From Candidatus Sericytochromatia bacterium (GTDB lineage Bacteria > Cyanobacteriota > Sericytochromatia > UBA7694): a stretch of 64,000 nucleotides of DNA. Location: assembly GCA_018780035.1 (NCBI GenBank), contig JADMKE010000021.1:91844-155843 (forward strand). The letters run 5' to 3'. Shown here piece by piece: positions 17,594 to 26,303 of this stretch (the first letter of the stretch is position 1; each line of letters opens with the position of its first letter). The notes under the pieces are model-generated. The model saw only the letters and a list, made by a program, of their open reading frames with translations. It was not told the origin of the DNA and searched no databases. The translations under genes were made by a program, and so were the position numbers.

Positions 17594-17671
17594 AAGAGAT
17601 ATACATCGTCCTTTTTCAATTGATTCACTTTTGAGTATTTCACGCAGCAGGTCTGAACATATGAGATGGGA

Positions 17672-17700
17672 CTGAAAGTTTGCTGAGAGTTGCCTGAGAG
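17672..17700. promoter_or_regulatory. Three CTGARAG direct repeats with 11-base spacing
   Basis: CTGAAAG at 17672, CTGAGAG at 17683 and CTGAGAG at 17694 lie on the same DNA face between sulP and the response regulator gene. Tandem repeats with a 10-11 base period are the usual binding pattern of OmpR-family regulators, so autoregulation by the adjacent regulator, and perhaps control of sulP, is plausible. Confidence 0.5.
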
Positions 17701-17765
17701 AAGATTTCGATTGAGCTGGAGTAAGGTATGCTGAAATAAGTAAATATGCAGACCAGGAGCAGGCA

Positions 17766-18476
17766 ATGTCTGAACAGCCTTTGGCACATATTCTGTTGAT
17801 CGAAGACGATCAGGAAATTATGGCCTTTATGCAAATGGAATTGGAATACGAAGGGTACCGCGTTGAATTGGCCCAAGATGGCCTTCAGGGTCTAAAAGCA
17901 GCACGCCAAAATCCCGCACCCGATTTGATCATTCTCGATCGCATGTTGCCTGGGATGGATGGGATCGCGTTTTGTAAACGGTTGCGCCAAAGCAGCGATG
18001 TTCCGATCTTGATGCTCACGGCCAAAGGCGAGGTCAATGAGCGGGTCGAAGGACTGGATGCTGGGGCCAATGATTATTTGGTCAAACCCTTTGACTTAAA
18101 TGAACTCTTGGCAAGGGTGCGGGTACAAATTCGACTGCGCCAGCCAAGTGAACGCAGCCTGTTTGAATTTGAAGATTTGAGCATGGATCTCTCCTCTCAC
18201 GCCGTCACACGGGCGGGCCAAGAAATTCCGCTCTCGCCCAAAGAATTTGAATTGCTTCACTTCTTTCTGCTCCATCCAAGACATGTTCTCACCCGACACC
18301 GTATTTTGGAAGCCGTTTGGGGCTGGGATTTTGAAGGTGAAGACAATGTGCTTGAAGTGTATATTCGCTATTTACGTAAAAAATTGGAAATAGATCAATT
18401 GCCTCGTCTGATCCACACGGTGCGCGGGATTGGCTATGTGTTAAAAGAAGAGCCCAACTCACAACCCGAATTATGA
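17766..18476 (+). CDS. OmpR-family response regulator
   Basis: 236 residues: a receiver domain (acidic pocket E13/D14/D15, phospho-acceptor D58 in LIILDRMLPGMDG, switch residues in ILMLTAKGE and the KPFDLNELLARVR motif) joined to a winged-helix DNA-binding domain (SPKEFELLHFFLLHPRHVLTRHRILEAVWG, then VLEVYIRYLRKKLE and IHTVRGIGYVL). AGGAG lies a few bases before the ATG. Its end overlaps the histidine kinase start by 4 bases, so the pair is coupled. The upstream region shared with sulP holds CTGARAG repeats. The signal and regulon are unknown. Confidence 0.95.
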   Translation: MSEQPLAHILLIEDDQEIMAFMQMELEYEGYRVELAQDGLQGLKAARQNPAPDLIILDRMLPGMDGIAFCKRLRQSSDVPILMLTAKGEVNERVEGLDAGANDYLVKPFDLNELLARVRVQIRLRQPSERSLFEFEDLSMDLSSHAVTRAGQEIPLSPKEFELLHFFLLHPRHVLTRHRILEAVWGWDFEGEDNVLEVYIRYLRKKLEIDQLPRLIHTVRGIGYVLKEEPNSQPEL

Positions 18477-19882
18477 AGATTCGTACCAAGCTCACCCTCT
18501 GGTTTACGGCATTGGTCGCCATCATTGTGGGTATTGGGGCATTGTGGGGCTGGCTCGGACTGAGAACCTCTGTTTATTATCAAGGTGAACAAGAAGTCCA
18601 TGACAAACAAAAAGAAGTTCAATTATTTATCTCCACTGTCTCCGAAGAATTTAAACATCAAAAATTAAACTTTGATTTGCGCGAAAATGCCCGCAACCTC
18701 GAGCAAATCTTTGCCAACGATCAAACGGCCCGTTATGACAATATCTTTATTCAATTGAGCGACATCAATGGACATCTGATCTCACGTTCAAGCAATCTGG
18801 GCAATTTAACCTTACCAATTCACCCCCCGAAACATCAATCAGACTTTCACTTTATGCATCTGCAGCCTGAAAAAGGCTTAGATATTGCCATTCTTTACAG
18901 TTCTTCGCCGATTGAGGTAGAGGGAAAAACGGTGGGTTATCTGCAATTGGGGTTGTCAATGAATAAAAGTGAGCTCTTTTTGCAACAGATGTTGCTCTTT
19001 GACGGGCTCGGACTGCTTTTTTCAATTGCATTGTCATTGATTCTGGGCCAGTGGTTGGCCCAAAGAGCACTGTCTCCGATGTTGCAAATGACTGAACAAG
19101 TCAGGGAAATGGCGGGACAAGATCTGTTTAAGCCATTGAATACAACGGGCCTCAGTCGGGATGAAATCGGTATTTTGGCTGAGACCTTTAATGGCCTGAT
19201 GCAGCGGATTGAAAAGGTCTTTATTGCCCAACAGCGCTTTCTTTCTGATGCCTCTCACGAATTTAAAACACCCCTGACTGCAATTCGGGGCCATGCCCAA
19301 TTGCTGGAAAAACGGGGCCCAAGCCACCCTGAAATTTTAAACAAAAGCGCTCTGACGATTATTCGCGAGTGCACCCGGCTCACGCGGCTGACGGAAGATC
19401 TGCTGCTTTTGGCACGCCTCGAAGGCCATGCCGAAAAAATGGAACAGGTGAATATGGGGCAATTACTTGAAGAAATTTTCGAAGATTTAAGCCCCCTTCA
19501 CCCCCAACTCAAACTCAAAATCGGCCCAGAAAAGTTGAAAATTCAGGGCAATCCCGATTCGCTTTACAGGGTCTTGCTCAATTTATTGGACAATGCCTTT
19601 AAAGCAGATGCACAGGCAGAAGTCATCTTAAGCTCTCTGCGAAAAGAGCAGGAAGTCATTGTTCTGGTCCAAGATCGGGGGCCTGGCATACCCGCATTGC
19701 ATTTGCCCCATCTGTTCGAACGTTTTTATCGGATTGACTCCGATCGCAATCGCAACTCGGGGGGCAGTGGCATTGGTCTGGCTCTGGTCGCAGAAGTGAT
19801 CAAATTTCATCAGGGAAGCATTCGGGTTCAGAGCCAAGAGGGTCAAGGAACCACTTTTTCCCTGCACTTTCCCCTGATTTGA
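18473..19882 (+). CDS. HAMP-domain sensor histidine kinase
   Basis: 469 residues. Two membrane segments (about 8-29 and 175-195) enclose a periplasmic sensor region of about 145 residues. A HAMP linker follows, then HisKA with the phospho-acceptor H262 in SDASHEFKTPLTAIRGHAQ. The ATPase domain has the N box (LLNLLDNAFKA), G1 (DRGPGIP) and G2 (GGSGIGLALV). It is the partner of the response regulator with which it overlaps by 4 bases. It resembles classical OmpR-class kinases such as those sensing envelope or ion stress. The periplasmic domain matches nothing I recognise, so the signal is not known. Confidence 0.93.
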   Translation: MKIRTKLTLWFTALVAIIVGIGALWGWLGLRTSVYYQGEQEVHDKQKEVQLFISTVSEEFKHQKLNFDLRENARNLEQIFANDQTARYDNIFIQLSDINGHLISRSSNLGNLTLPIHPPKHQSDFHFMHLQPEKGLDIAILYSSSPIEVEGKTVGYLQLGLSMNKSELFLQQMLLFDGLGLLFSIALSLILGQWLAQRALSPMLQMTEQVREMAGQDLFKPLNTTGLSRDEIGILAETFNGLMQRIEKVFIAQQRFLSDASHEFKTPLTAIRGHAQLLEKRGPSHPEILNKSALTIIRECTRLTRLTEDLLLLARLEGHAEKMEQVNMGQLLEEIFEDLSPLHPQLKLKIGPEKLKIQGNPDSLYRVLLNLLDNAFKADAQAEVILSSLRKEQEVIVLVQDRGPGIPALHLPHLFERFYRIDSDRNRNSGGSGIGLALVAEVIKFHQGSIRVQSQEGQGTTFSLHFPLI

Positions 19883-19996
19883 GCTTCTTTTTAAACTTAC
19901 TCAATAATTAATCCTGAATTAACTTAAACATAAGAAACTTTTTCCCACAAAGGCAGGATAACCTGATCATCTAAATTGCGTAGAGGAATCTTTAAA

Positions 19997-21280
19997 ATGA
20001 AATCTTTGAAAAAATCTTTGCTCGCTCTGCTCTCTCTGACCATGGTTGGTTGCGGTTCTGCCCCTCTGGCAGGCCAAATGCCCCAGATGGGAATGAGAGC
20101 CCCCATCAACAGCATGGCTGCTCCCCAAATGCGCGCCCAGGCAGTCACCACCAACCTGCCCTTTTTCGCCATGTTCAATGTCGCTTACAAAGGCCTTCTG
20201 GCTGAAAATGAAGCCCTTGGCCGCGCCAATCCCCAAAATGTGGACAAATATTTTATCTCCTTGATTGATTCCGCCCGCCAAACCCTGGACGGCGCCTTTT
20301 ATGATATCGATGATGCTGAAGCAGTCAATGCTTTCATTCGTGCCAAGAAACGCGGCGTGCGTGTACGTTTGGTAACCGAACACGACAGTCTGATGGACAA
20401 ACACAATCCCGGTTCTCCGCGCAAATCAATCGCCGCTTTAAGAGCTGCTGGGATTGAACTTCGCGATGACGGCCCCAGCAATGCAGGCCTGATGCACCAC
20501 AAATTTATGGTTGTGGACAATGCCAGCGTTTGGACTGGATCTTTGAACCTGACCACTTCCTCCATGTTTCACCACAACAACAACAGCGTAATGATTCGCT
20601 CTCCCCAATTGGCAGCCAATTACAACGCCGAGTTCCAACGCCTGTTTGAGCAGGGCATGTTTGGCCCCAATGCTCACCAAATCCCCAATCCTGAAGTCAA
20701 TGTCAGCGGTATCTCGATTCGCACCTTCTTCTCTCCCGGTGGCAACGCCATGCCAACCGTTCATGAAGAACTGCGCCGTGCCACCAAGAGCATCCGTTTT
20801 ATGGCTTTCTCAATGACCGACAAACAAATTTTGCAAATCATGCTTGAGAAAAAAGCCGCAGGTGTCAAAGTTGAAGGCGTCTTCGACAATTGCCTGATTC
20901 CCCAGTACTCGATCTATTGGGAATTGAAAAAAGCCGGCATTTTGGCCCTGGGTGATGGTAACCAAGCCCTGATGCACCACAAAGTGATGATCATTGATGA
21001 CAATGTTGTGGTGACCGGTTCTTATAATTTCTCCAAAAGCGCTCAGGAGAAAAACCAAGAAAATATGTTGATTGTGAAATCTCCTCTGATTGCCAAACAG
21101 TATGTGGATGAGTATTACAAAGTGCGCACTGCCGCTTTTGACAATAAAAATCTGCCCGCTTATGACCACCCCGCTTGCAATAAGCGCAGTTCAGCACCGG
21201 CAACCAATCCCGCTGCAGCGCCCAAACTGAGTGCCATGTCGGCAATTATGAATCCCCCGATCTGGATTGAAGCTGAATAA
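19997..21280 (+). CDS. Phospholipase D-like lipoprotein with two HKD motifs
   Basis: 427 residues. The signal peptide ends in MVGC (C19), a lipobox. Two PLD active-site motifs are intact: HHKFMVVD (H168, K169, D174) followed by GSLN, and HHKVMIID (H328, K329, D334) followed by GSYNFS. The pair would build one phosphodiesterase or phosphatidyltransferase site, facing the periplasm. A related gene lies at 38645-39868 and a larger one at 31035-33341, with the same spacing of DNKF/HHK-type motifs and NNNN-containing strands. ATG 19997 follows AGAGGA; an ATG 21 bases earlier is not preceded by one. Substrate could be phospholipid or nucleic acid. Confidence 0.85.
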   Translation: MKSLKKSLLALLSLTMVGCGSAPLAGQMPQMGMRAPINSMAAPQMRAQAVTTNLPFFAMFNVAYKGLLAENEALGRANPQNVDKYFISLIDSARQTLDGAFYDIDDAEAVNAFIRAKKRGVRVRLVTEHDSLMDKHNPGSPRKSIAALRAAGIELRDDGPSNAGLMHHKFMVVDNASVWTGSLNLTTSSMFHHNNNSVMIRSPQLAANYNAEFQRLFEQGMFGPNAHQIPNPEVNVSGISIRTFFSPGGNAMPTVHEELRRATKSIRFMAFSMTDKQILQIMLEKKAAGVKVEGVFDNCLIPQYSIYWELKKAGILALGDGNQALMHHKVMIIDDNVVVTGSYNFSKSAQEKNQENMLIVKSPLIAKQYVDEYYKVRTAAFDNKNLPAYDHPACNKRSSAPATNPAAAPKLSAMSAIMNPPIWIEAE

Positions 21281-21313
21281 ATGATGATCTATTCTAAATT
21301 GGGTAGAGCTTAA

Positions 21314-22531
21314 ATGAGCGGCGATGTGAGACAAGCGGGAATAACTTCCCGCCCAACCACATCGCCCTTGTCTGTTTTTGGTCCAGACCCTCGCCCGGCA
21401 AGCAGCCCGGTTAATGCGCCTCCTGCGGACTCCCCCACCTTCCAACAAGAGGATCAACTCAGCTTAAGCAGCCGATCGCCGTCTGTTCCGGTGGCCCGTT
21501 CGGTCAGTTTGGTTTCGTCCGCTACAGAAGTGCGGACAGAAGGACCCGCAGCCCCAAAAGATCCTTCCGAAAAAAAAGGATTTTTTGCCACTTTGATGGG
21601 TATTTTAAAAGCGATTGTCGATCTCTTGCTGGCCCCCTTTCGTTTTTTAATGGGTTTGCTCGGCATTGGCAGCAGTGGCAATCGTGACAGTGCCGGCCCG
21701 AAACTGACCGCTGCAGAAAAGCTGAATGGCCGCCCTGTGACCCAGACACAAAGCCAAACCCCTGACACAGGCAAGTTTGGGCCGTTCCCGCTGCAAACGA
21801 AGACAATCCAATTGCCAACCTGGAATGGAAAAACCACCCCTGCGGATGTCTATTACCCAGCAGGCAAAGGCCCCTTCCCCGTGGTTTTGCACAGCTATGG
21901 CCTGGCCAGCAATAAAGAAAACCATGCTGGCACAGCCAGCCATTATGCCTCCTGGGGCATGGTTGTGATCGTGCCTCGCTTGCCCGAGGGTGGGGACAGC
22001 CCCAGTGAAAATGCCAAAGATCTGGCCCATTGGGTACAGTGGTTGCAAAACTCTCCCCCGGAAATGCCAGCTGCACTGGCTTTGGAACGTGGGGTTGGGC
22101 TTTCAGGGCATTCATTTGGGGGGTTAAGCAGCGTTTTGGCCGGTTCAACCCCCGGAGTGGGGGCTGTCGTGGCTTTGGATCCCGCTGATGCCTGGGGCAA
22201 AGGCAAAGAAGCGGCTCCACAACTGAACGTGCCTTCGGCTTTTATTGTGGGAGAACCAAGCATGGTCAATCAATTTGGCAATGGTCTGGATATCTATGAG
22301 CAGGCTGGCGGAGAAAAACAGGCCATTCGCGTCAAAGGCGCACGGCATACGGACTTTGAAAACAGCCACAATGATGGCGCAAAAAATGCAGCCAATCAAA
22401 CAGCCATGCGTTTTGCCGTCGGATTTATGCTACATCAATTGACGGGGGCTCCTGAATATGCCGCTTATGCCAAAGGCGGCAAAGAAGTTCAAGCTGAAAC
22501 AGGTAAATCAATCAGTCTGCCACGTGGTTGA
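21314..22531 (+). CDS. Alpha/beta hydrolase (chlorophyllase/dienelactone-hydrolase-like) with disordered N-terminus
   Basis: 405 residues. Residues 1-90 are Pro/Ser-rich and probably disordered. Residues 90-118 are hydrophobic and could dip into the membrane. The hydrolase domain (about 155-390) has the nucleophile elbow GLSGHSFGG (S267), a likely acid D289 (ALDPAD) and base H345 (GARHTDFEN). The oxyanion region VLHSYGL is also present. The pattern is that of chlorophyllase-like or PET-hydrolase-like carboxylesterases (PF12740/PF07224). No classical signal peptide is present. The substrate is unknown. It follows the PLD lipoprotein by 33 bases on the same strand, so the two may be cotranscribed. 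Confidence 0.8.
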   Translation: MSGDVRQAGITSRPTTSPLSVFGPDPRPASSPVNAPPADSPTFQQEDQLSLSSRSPSVPVARSVSLVSSATEVRTEGPAAPKDPSEKKGFFATLMGILKAIVDLLLAPFRFLMGLLGIGSSGNRDSAGPKLTAAEKLNGRPVTQTQSQTPDTGKFGPFPLQTKTIQLPTWNGKTTPADVYYPAGKGPFPVVLHSYGLASNKENHAGTASHYASWGMVVIVPRLPEGGDSPSENAKDLAHWVQWLQNSPPEMPAALALERGVGLSGHSFGGLSSVLAGSTPGVGAVVALDPADAWGKGKEAAPQLNVPSAFIVGEPSMVNQFGNGLDIYEQAGGEKQAIRVKGARHTDFENSHNDGAKNAANQTAMRFAVGFMLHQLTGAPEYAAYAKGGKEVQAETGKSISLPRG

Positions 22532-22555
22532 ACTGCTGACACTCTCAGAATCGGT

Positions 22556-22561
22556 TACAAT
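22556..22561 (+). promoter_or_regulatory. -10 box placed for a leaderless traB-like transcript
   Basis: TACAAT ends 7 bases before the ATG at 22569 and no Shine-Dalgarno sequence lies between. A TTGAAC is seen 22 bases upstream, which is too far for a standard -35, so the promoter call is weak. Confidence 0.35.
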
Positions 22562-22568
22562 ACCATCT

Positions 22569-23777
22569 ATGTCTGAAGAACGCACCTTAATTGAACACGA
22601 TAATATTGTCCGTTTAAAACACGGCAGCAAAACCATCACCCTGATTGGCACAGCGCATATTTCCAAAGAAAGCGCAGAACTTGTCAGACAGGTAATCGAA
22701 GACGAGCAACCTGACACCGTCTGTGTTGAGCTCTGCAACTCGCGCCTGCAATCCCTGAAAGACCAGGAAGCCTGGAAAAACATGGATATTATCAAGGTCA
22801 TTCGCGAAAAAAAGACCTTTGTGCTCTTTCTCAATTTTCTCTTGACCTCCATTCAGCGCCGGATGGCCCGCAATATGGATGTCAAACCGGGCTTAGAAAT
22901 GATCACAGCTTTAGAGATGGCTGAAAAACAATCCGCCCAAGCGGAAGTGATCGACCGCGAAGTACGCACGACATTGACGCGCGTCTGGCGGCTGATGGGC
23001 TTTTGGACCCGCATGAAAATTTTCAGCCAAATTTTGGCCTCGCTCTTTGAAGAAGAGGAAGAGATTTCTGCCGAGCAAATCGAAGCCCTGAAACAAAAAG
23101 GCGCATTGGAATTGCTTTTGGATGAAATGGGCCAGATTTTGCCCGGTGTAAAAAAACACCTGATCGACGAACGCGATCTCTATATGGTCGAAAAAATCCG
23201 CCAGGCCCCCGGTGAAAAATTGGTGGCCGTCGTGGGAGCTGGCCATGTGCCAGGCATGTTGGCCCATTGGGAAGACACAACAATTTCACTCGAAGATCTG
23301 GATCAGGTCCCTCCTCCGAGCCTGTTTTCGCAGGTGATGCAATGGCTGATTCCGGCGCTGGTCGTGGTCTTGCTGGTGGCCGGTTTTTTTATTGGCGGCA
23401 AGCAGGGAACCACTTGGGAAAAAGGCCTCAAGGGCCTGGCAGGTTGGACCGTTGTCACAGGCGGATTGGCCGGCCTGGGCGCACTCTTGGCGCGGGCCCA
23501 CCCGCTCACCATTTTGGCCTCGGTGCTCTCGGCCCCGATTACCACTTTGCACCCCTTGATTGGGGTGGGTTATGTTGCTGGTCTGGTGGAAGCCTGGCTG
23601 CGCAAACCCCGAGTCAAAGACTTCGAGGCCCTACATGAAGATATCCAGAGCATGAAAGGCTGGTGGCGGAACCAAGTCACCCGGATTCTTTTGGTCGTTT
23701 TGCTCTCCAGTCTTGGAGCAAGTCTGGGAACCTTTATTGGCTATGGCTGGCTGATCGAGAATTTGTTTAAAGGCTAA
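22569..23777 (+). CDS. TraB/PrgY-family membrane protein
   Basis: 402 residues. The N-terminal domain has the TraB/GumN (Tiki-like) pattern: SKTITLIGTAHISKESAELV near the start, VCVELCNSRLQ, and AVVGAGHVPGM about residue 220. The two GxxH-type motifs are the presumed metal ligands. The C-terminal third has about four to five membrane segments. Related proteins occur in bacteria, archaea and mitochondria; PrgY degrades or sequesters a peptide pheromone, but the role here is unknown. I chose ATG 22569 because homology to the family begins there; upstream in-frame codons run through the previous gene. No ribosome site is visible, so a leaderless mRNA is possible. Its 3' end overlaps the next, convergent gene by 4 bases. 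Confidence 0.85.
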   Translation: MSEERTLIEHDNIVRLKHGSKTITLIGTAHISKESAELVRQVIEDEQPDTVCVELCNSRLQSLKDQEAWKNMDIIKVIREKKTFVLFLNFLLTSIQRRMARNMDVKPGLEMITALEMAEKQSAQAEVIDREVRTTLTRVWRLMGFWTRMKIFSQILASLFEEEEEISAEQIEALKQKGALELLLDEMGQILPGVKKHLIDERDLYMVEKIRQAPGEKLVAVVGAGHVPGMLAHWEDTTISLEDLDQVPPPSLFSQVMQWLIPALVVVLLVAGFFIGGKQGTTWEKGLKGLAGWTVVTGGLAGLGALLARAHPLTILASVLSAPITTLHPLIGVGYVAGLVEAWLRKPRVKDFEALHEDIQSMKGWWRNQVTRILLVVLLSSLGASLGTFIGYGWLIENLFKG

Positions 23778-24799
23778 TTTGAAAGCGGTGTCACGGTTTC
23801 AAAGCCAGTGGTTCCAGTAAATGCAGCTGGACTTCTCAGGCTAAGGAGATTGCTATTCTTCTTTAGACTGGCAGAAATCAAATACCAGTCTTGGTCCACT
23901 TTCTTGAACCTAAATATGCCGGTACCTTCATACAAAGCCAAAATACTTCGATTTTCCACAAGTGGGGCATTGACCACCCTTGTGAAAATAGCTTGAATTT
24001 CAGTCGAATAATGCTTAATTTCTAGATTTTTGTATTCCATCGAATTATAATACTGAAAATAAAAAGGCCCATAATACATATTATTGAGATAAAAAGGAGT
24101 ACGAAGCTGAATGAATTTGAGGATTTCATCATTATTTTGATGATTGATCGCCAAAAATATCTCATCGACTTTTTTTCGAATCAAGGCATCATTTTCAGCA
24201 TTAAAAGCAACGGTAGTAGTGTTTGATGACTGATCTGGCTGTGTTATCGCAGTGCCATCCGCTTCATTTTCACAGGCTTGGTTGCTGGTTTTATCTGGAA
24301 AAGCCACACTGATCGTTTGTTCTTCTTTGGGTGGCGTCCATTTGCCAGTGCCTTTAAAGACCGTGACATGCGTACAACTTGCTTTGAGGCGAGTGATAGT
24401 GAGTGATGCCTCATAGCCAACACCAGAAGAAAGCCCCGGCTCTTGAATCGGGTAACCTGAAGCCAATTCATTCAAACTGATAGAACGCAAAATTTTGATT
24501 TTATTATCTGAAGTCGTAAAGGTGATCTGGACATCTGAGATTTTCCCATTGTTATCTGTTTCAGGCAAATTTTGCTGGATGCGCAAAGGAGGAATGGCCG
24601 AAACGGCAGAAGCCATTGGAGTAGGACTGACTGTAACCTGTGGATCTTTAATTGGATTGGAACTGACCAAGGGACGGGGCCGTTCTGTACTGGGAGAAGG
24701 ATTGGGGCTGGGTGTAAAGAAACGGTCATTTGAAACAGGTGTTGCACAGGCAGTTAAAGAAAAAACCAAAGCCAAAACTCGAGTCGAACGGTTAAACAC
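23774..24799 (-). CDS. Lipoprotein, function unknown
   Basis: About 341 residues. The signal peptide ends in LTAC (C18). A Pro/Ser-rich linker (TPSPNPSPST) of about 60 residues follows. The remainder is a soluble domain with no family I recognise; a DNDALIRKKVDEIFLAINHQ helix followed by beta-rich sequence is reminiscent of NTF2-like folds, as a low-confidence guess. I chose GTG at 24799 because AGAGGTGA lies at the right distance; the GTG at 24808 sits too close to that site. The 3' end overlaps the traB-like gene by 4 bases. The 92-base region upstream holds a 10-bp inverted repeat. Confidence 0.65.
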   Translation of the reverse strand: MFNRSTRVLALVFSLTACATPVSNDRFFTPSPNPSPSTERPRPLVSSNPIKDPQVTVSPTPMASAVSAIPPLRIQQNLPETDNNGKISDVQITFTTSDNKIKILRSISLNELASGYPIQEPGLSSGVGYEASLTITRLKASCTHVTVFKGTGKWTPPKEEQTISVAFPDKTSNQACENEADGTAITQPDQSSNTTTVAFNAENDALIRKKVDEIFLAINHQNNDEILKFIQLRTPFYLNNMYYGPFYFQYYNSMEYKNLEIKHYSTEIQAIFTRVVNAPLVENRSILALYEGTGIFRFKKVDQDWYLISASLKKNSNLLSLRSPAAFTGTTGFETVTPLSN

Positions 24800-24836
24800 G
24801 TCAATCACCTCTAGCAGCTATTTCGATCAAACAATA

Positions 24837-24871
24837 GTTTTTTACATTTTACTAAATGTCCTGTAAAAAAC
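24837..24871. repeat. 10-bp inverted repeat with nested hairpin
   Basis: GTTTTTTACA (24837-24846) and TGTAAAAAAC (24862-24871) are perfect arms. Inside, ACATTT and AAATGT (24844-24849 and 24854-24859) form an alternative hairpin with a 4-base loop. On the minus strand TTGTTT and TAAAAT here are 16 bases apart and could be the promoter of the lipoprotein gene, making the repeat an operator; a terminator for the upstream gene is the other option. Confidence 0.45.
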
Positions 24872-24900
24872 AAGAGCTGCAAAAAAGAAAAATCAATAAA

Positions 24901-25455
24901 TTAGTCTTGCAGGGTCTTTAAAATTTCAGGAGCAACGCCTGCATCTGTCAAGATTTTTTTCATTTCGAAGGCCCGATTGCTTTTGGCCTCTTCGCCCAAA
25001 GACAGGCCGAGGGTGACCAATCCCAGTAAGGCAGAAGACTCAGGTGAACGATTGACCAAACTGCCCATTTTTTGGTAGAGCGGACAGAGCTGCTTTGATT
25101 CGTGCAATTTTTGGCTTAAAGCTGGGAGTGAGCCATCTTTTTTGCTGTCTTTTAAAAGACGCAAGACATCTTCTTTTTGGGCCAAAGTCAGACTGGGCTT
25201 TGTACTTTTGGCAAGCAAATCATTGATTTTTTGCAAACGTGCAGCCAATGCTGGGCTTTCGGCATCAACCAAAGGAAATTGGCTGAGGCCCTTTCCTTCA
25301 GACATTTTTTGGGTATTTAAATGATCTTGGGGGGGTGCTGCTTGTTCAGGTTTGGTAGCAGAGAGTTTCTCGGTGGGGTTCTTTTTAGCCACAGCAAGCT
25401 GTGTGTTTTTTTCAAGGGGGTGTGCTGCCCCAGAGCCAGAGACCTGAAAATGCAT
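24901..25455 (-). CDS. Hypothetical protein, helical
   Basis: 184 residues from ATG 25455, which is preceded by AGGAGT five bases away. No signal peptide or known domain is recognised. The first 60 residues are polar and probably disordered (many Lys, Glu, Pro, Gln). The C-terminal 120 are helix-rich with Leu/Lys repeats (VDAESPALAARLQKINDLLAK, LTLAQKEDVLRLL). An in-frame GTG at 25545 overlaps the stop of the upstream C39 peptidase gene by 4 bases and is a possible alternative start giving 214 residues. The function is unknown; same-operon placement with a secreted peptidase is the only context. Confidence 0.6.
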   Translation of the reverse strand: MHFQVSGSGAAHPLEKNTQLAVAKKNPTEKLSATKPEQAAPPQDHLNTQKMSEGKGLSQFPLVDAESPALAARLQKINDLLAKSTKPSLTLAQKEDVLRLLKDSKKDGSLPALSQKLHESKQLCPLYQKMGSLVNRSPESSALLGLVTLGLSLGEEAKSNRAFEMKKILTDAGVAPEILKTLQD

Positions 25456-25541
25456 GAAAGACTCCTGTGCCGATTGGATATTTTTATTATAGCCCTGTCT
25501 GGCTAAATATGACGTCTCAGGCACAGAATTCAGCGATTTTT

Positions 25542-26276
25542 TCACAAACCTGGTGCAGTGGTTGAGCTGCTACCCTCAGAAACAGAAAACATCAGGCGAT
25601 AATAATTACTGCCCCCCCAAATGGGCAAGGAAACAACAGGCACATTATTCCATTTTTGCATAAAGCTTTCAGCATCGATTTCAACATAAGGGCCTGAACG
25701 GGATTCGTGCAGAATCAACATATTGCGGCGGGCATTGTAGCCCACGACCAGTACATAATGTTCGCGATCGAGAGAACCGAAATCAAGCAACGCCATAACG
25801 GGGCGGCCCTGATGTAATTCCAATAAAAGGTTCTCCAAACTGCCATCGCGGAAGGCATTCACCGTTAAGCCTTTGCTTTTGAGGTAGGTTTGTACAACCT
25901 CATAACTGGTACCCACATTCAGAGGGTTGTTTTCGTTGACCACCGTCTGATAATCGATCTCTTGGCCCCAATATTGCAGCAACATCGTCATTACGGCCTG
26001 ACCACAGGTATTGTCTTCGCCTTGGGTGACAAAAGGCACAGGCGATAGATAAACGGCACCATTGTTGCCCGTCACCAAGGATTTGCCATTGCCAAATTGG
26101 GTGGCCCGGTTTTGCAGGCGAAAACTGCTGAAACGATTGAGACCCGCATTTAAACGGCTGTCCTGGGTGGGAACCACAGGGGGTGAGCAGGCCGAGAGCA
26201 GCAGCAAGGGTAAAAAGCCTGAGACAAGACTTCTATAGACAAATTTGAACGATGGTTGAAACGAATTGTGAAACAT
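25542..26276 (-). CDS. C39-like cysteine peptidase lipoprotein
   Basis: 244 residues. The signal peptide ends in LSAC (C30). The mature part has the papain-like C39/peptidase_C39_2 pattern: EDNTCGQAVMTMLLQYWG with the nucleophile C91, then REHYVLVVGYN with the catalytic H173, and a NMLILHES strand carrying the likely third residue. It would act on the periplasmic or outer face of the envelope. An AAGGAGGT ribosome site lies about 11 bases before the ATG. Upstream is a strong hairpin belonging to the preceding gene's 3' region. Family is clear; the substrate is not. Confidence 0.85.
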   Translation of the reverse strand: MFHNSFQPSFKFVYRSLVSGFLPLLLLSACSPPVVPTQDSRLNAGLNRFSSFRLQNRATQFGNGKSLVTGNNGAVYLSPVPFVTQGEDNTCGQAVMTMLLQYWGQEIDYQTVVNENNPLNVGTSYEVVQTYLKSKGLTVNAFRDGSLENLLLELHQGRPVMALLDFGSLDREHYVLVVGYNARRNMLILHESRSGPYVEIDAESFMQKWNNVPVVSLPIWGGSNYYRLMFSVSEGSSSTTAPGL

Positions 26277-26303
26277 ACGATTAGCATACCTCCTTGTTTA
26301 AGC

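Noticed and set aside
20810-21169. Antisense reading frame inside the PLD lipoprotein gene
   Set aside because: Codon pattern follows the sense gene, no start signals; a shadow.
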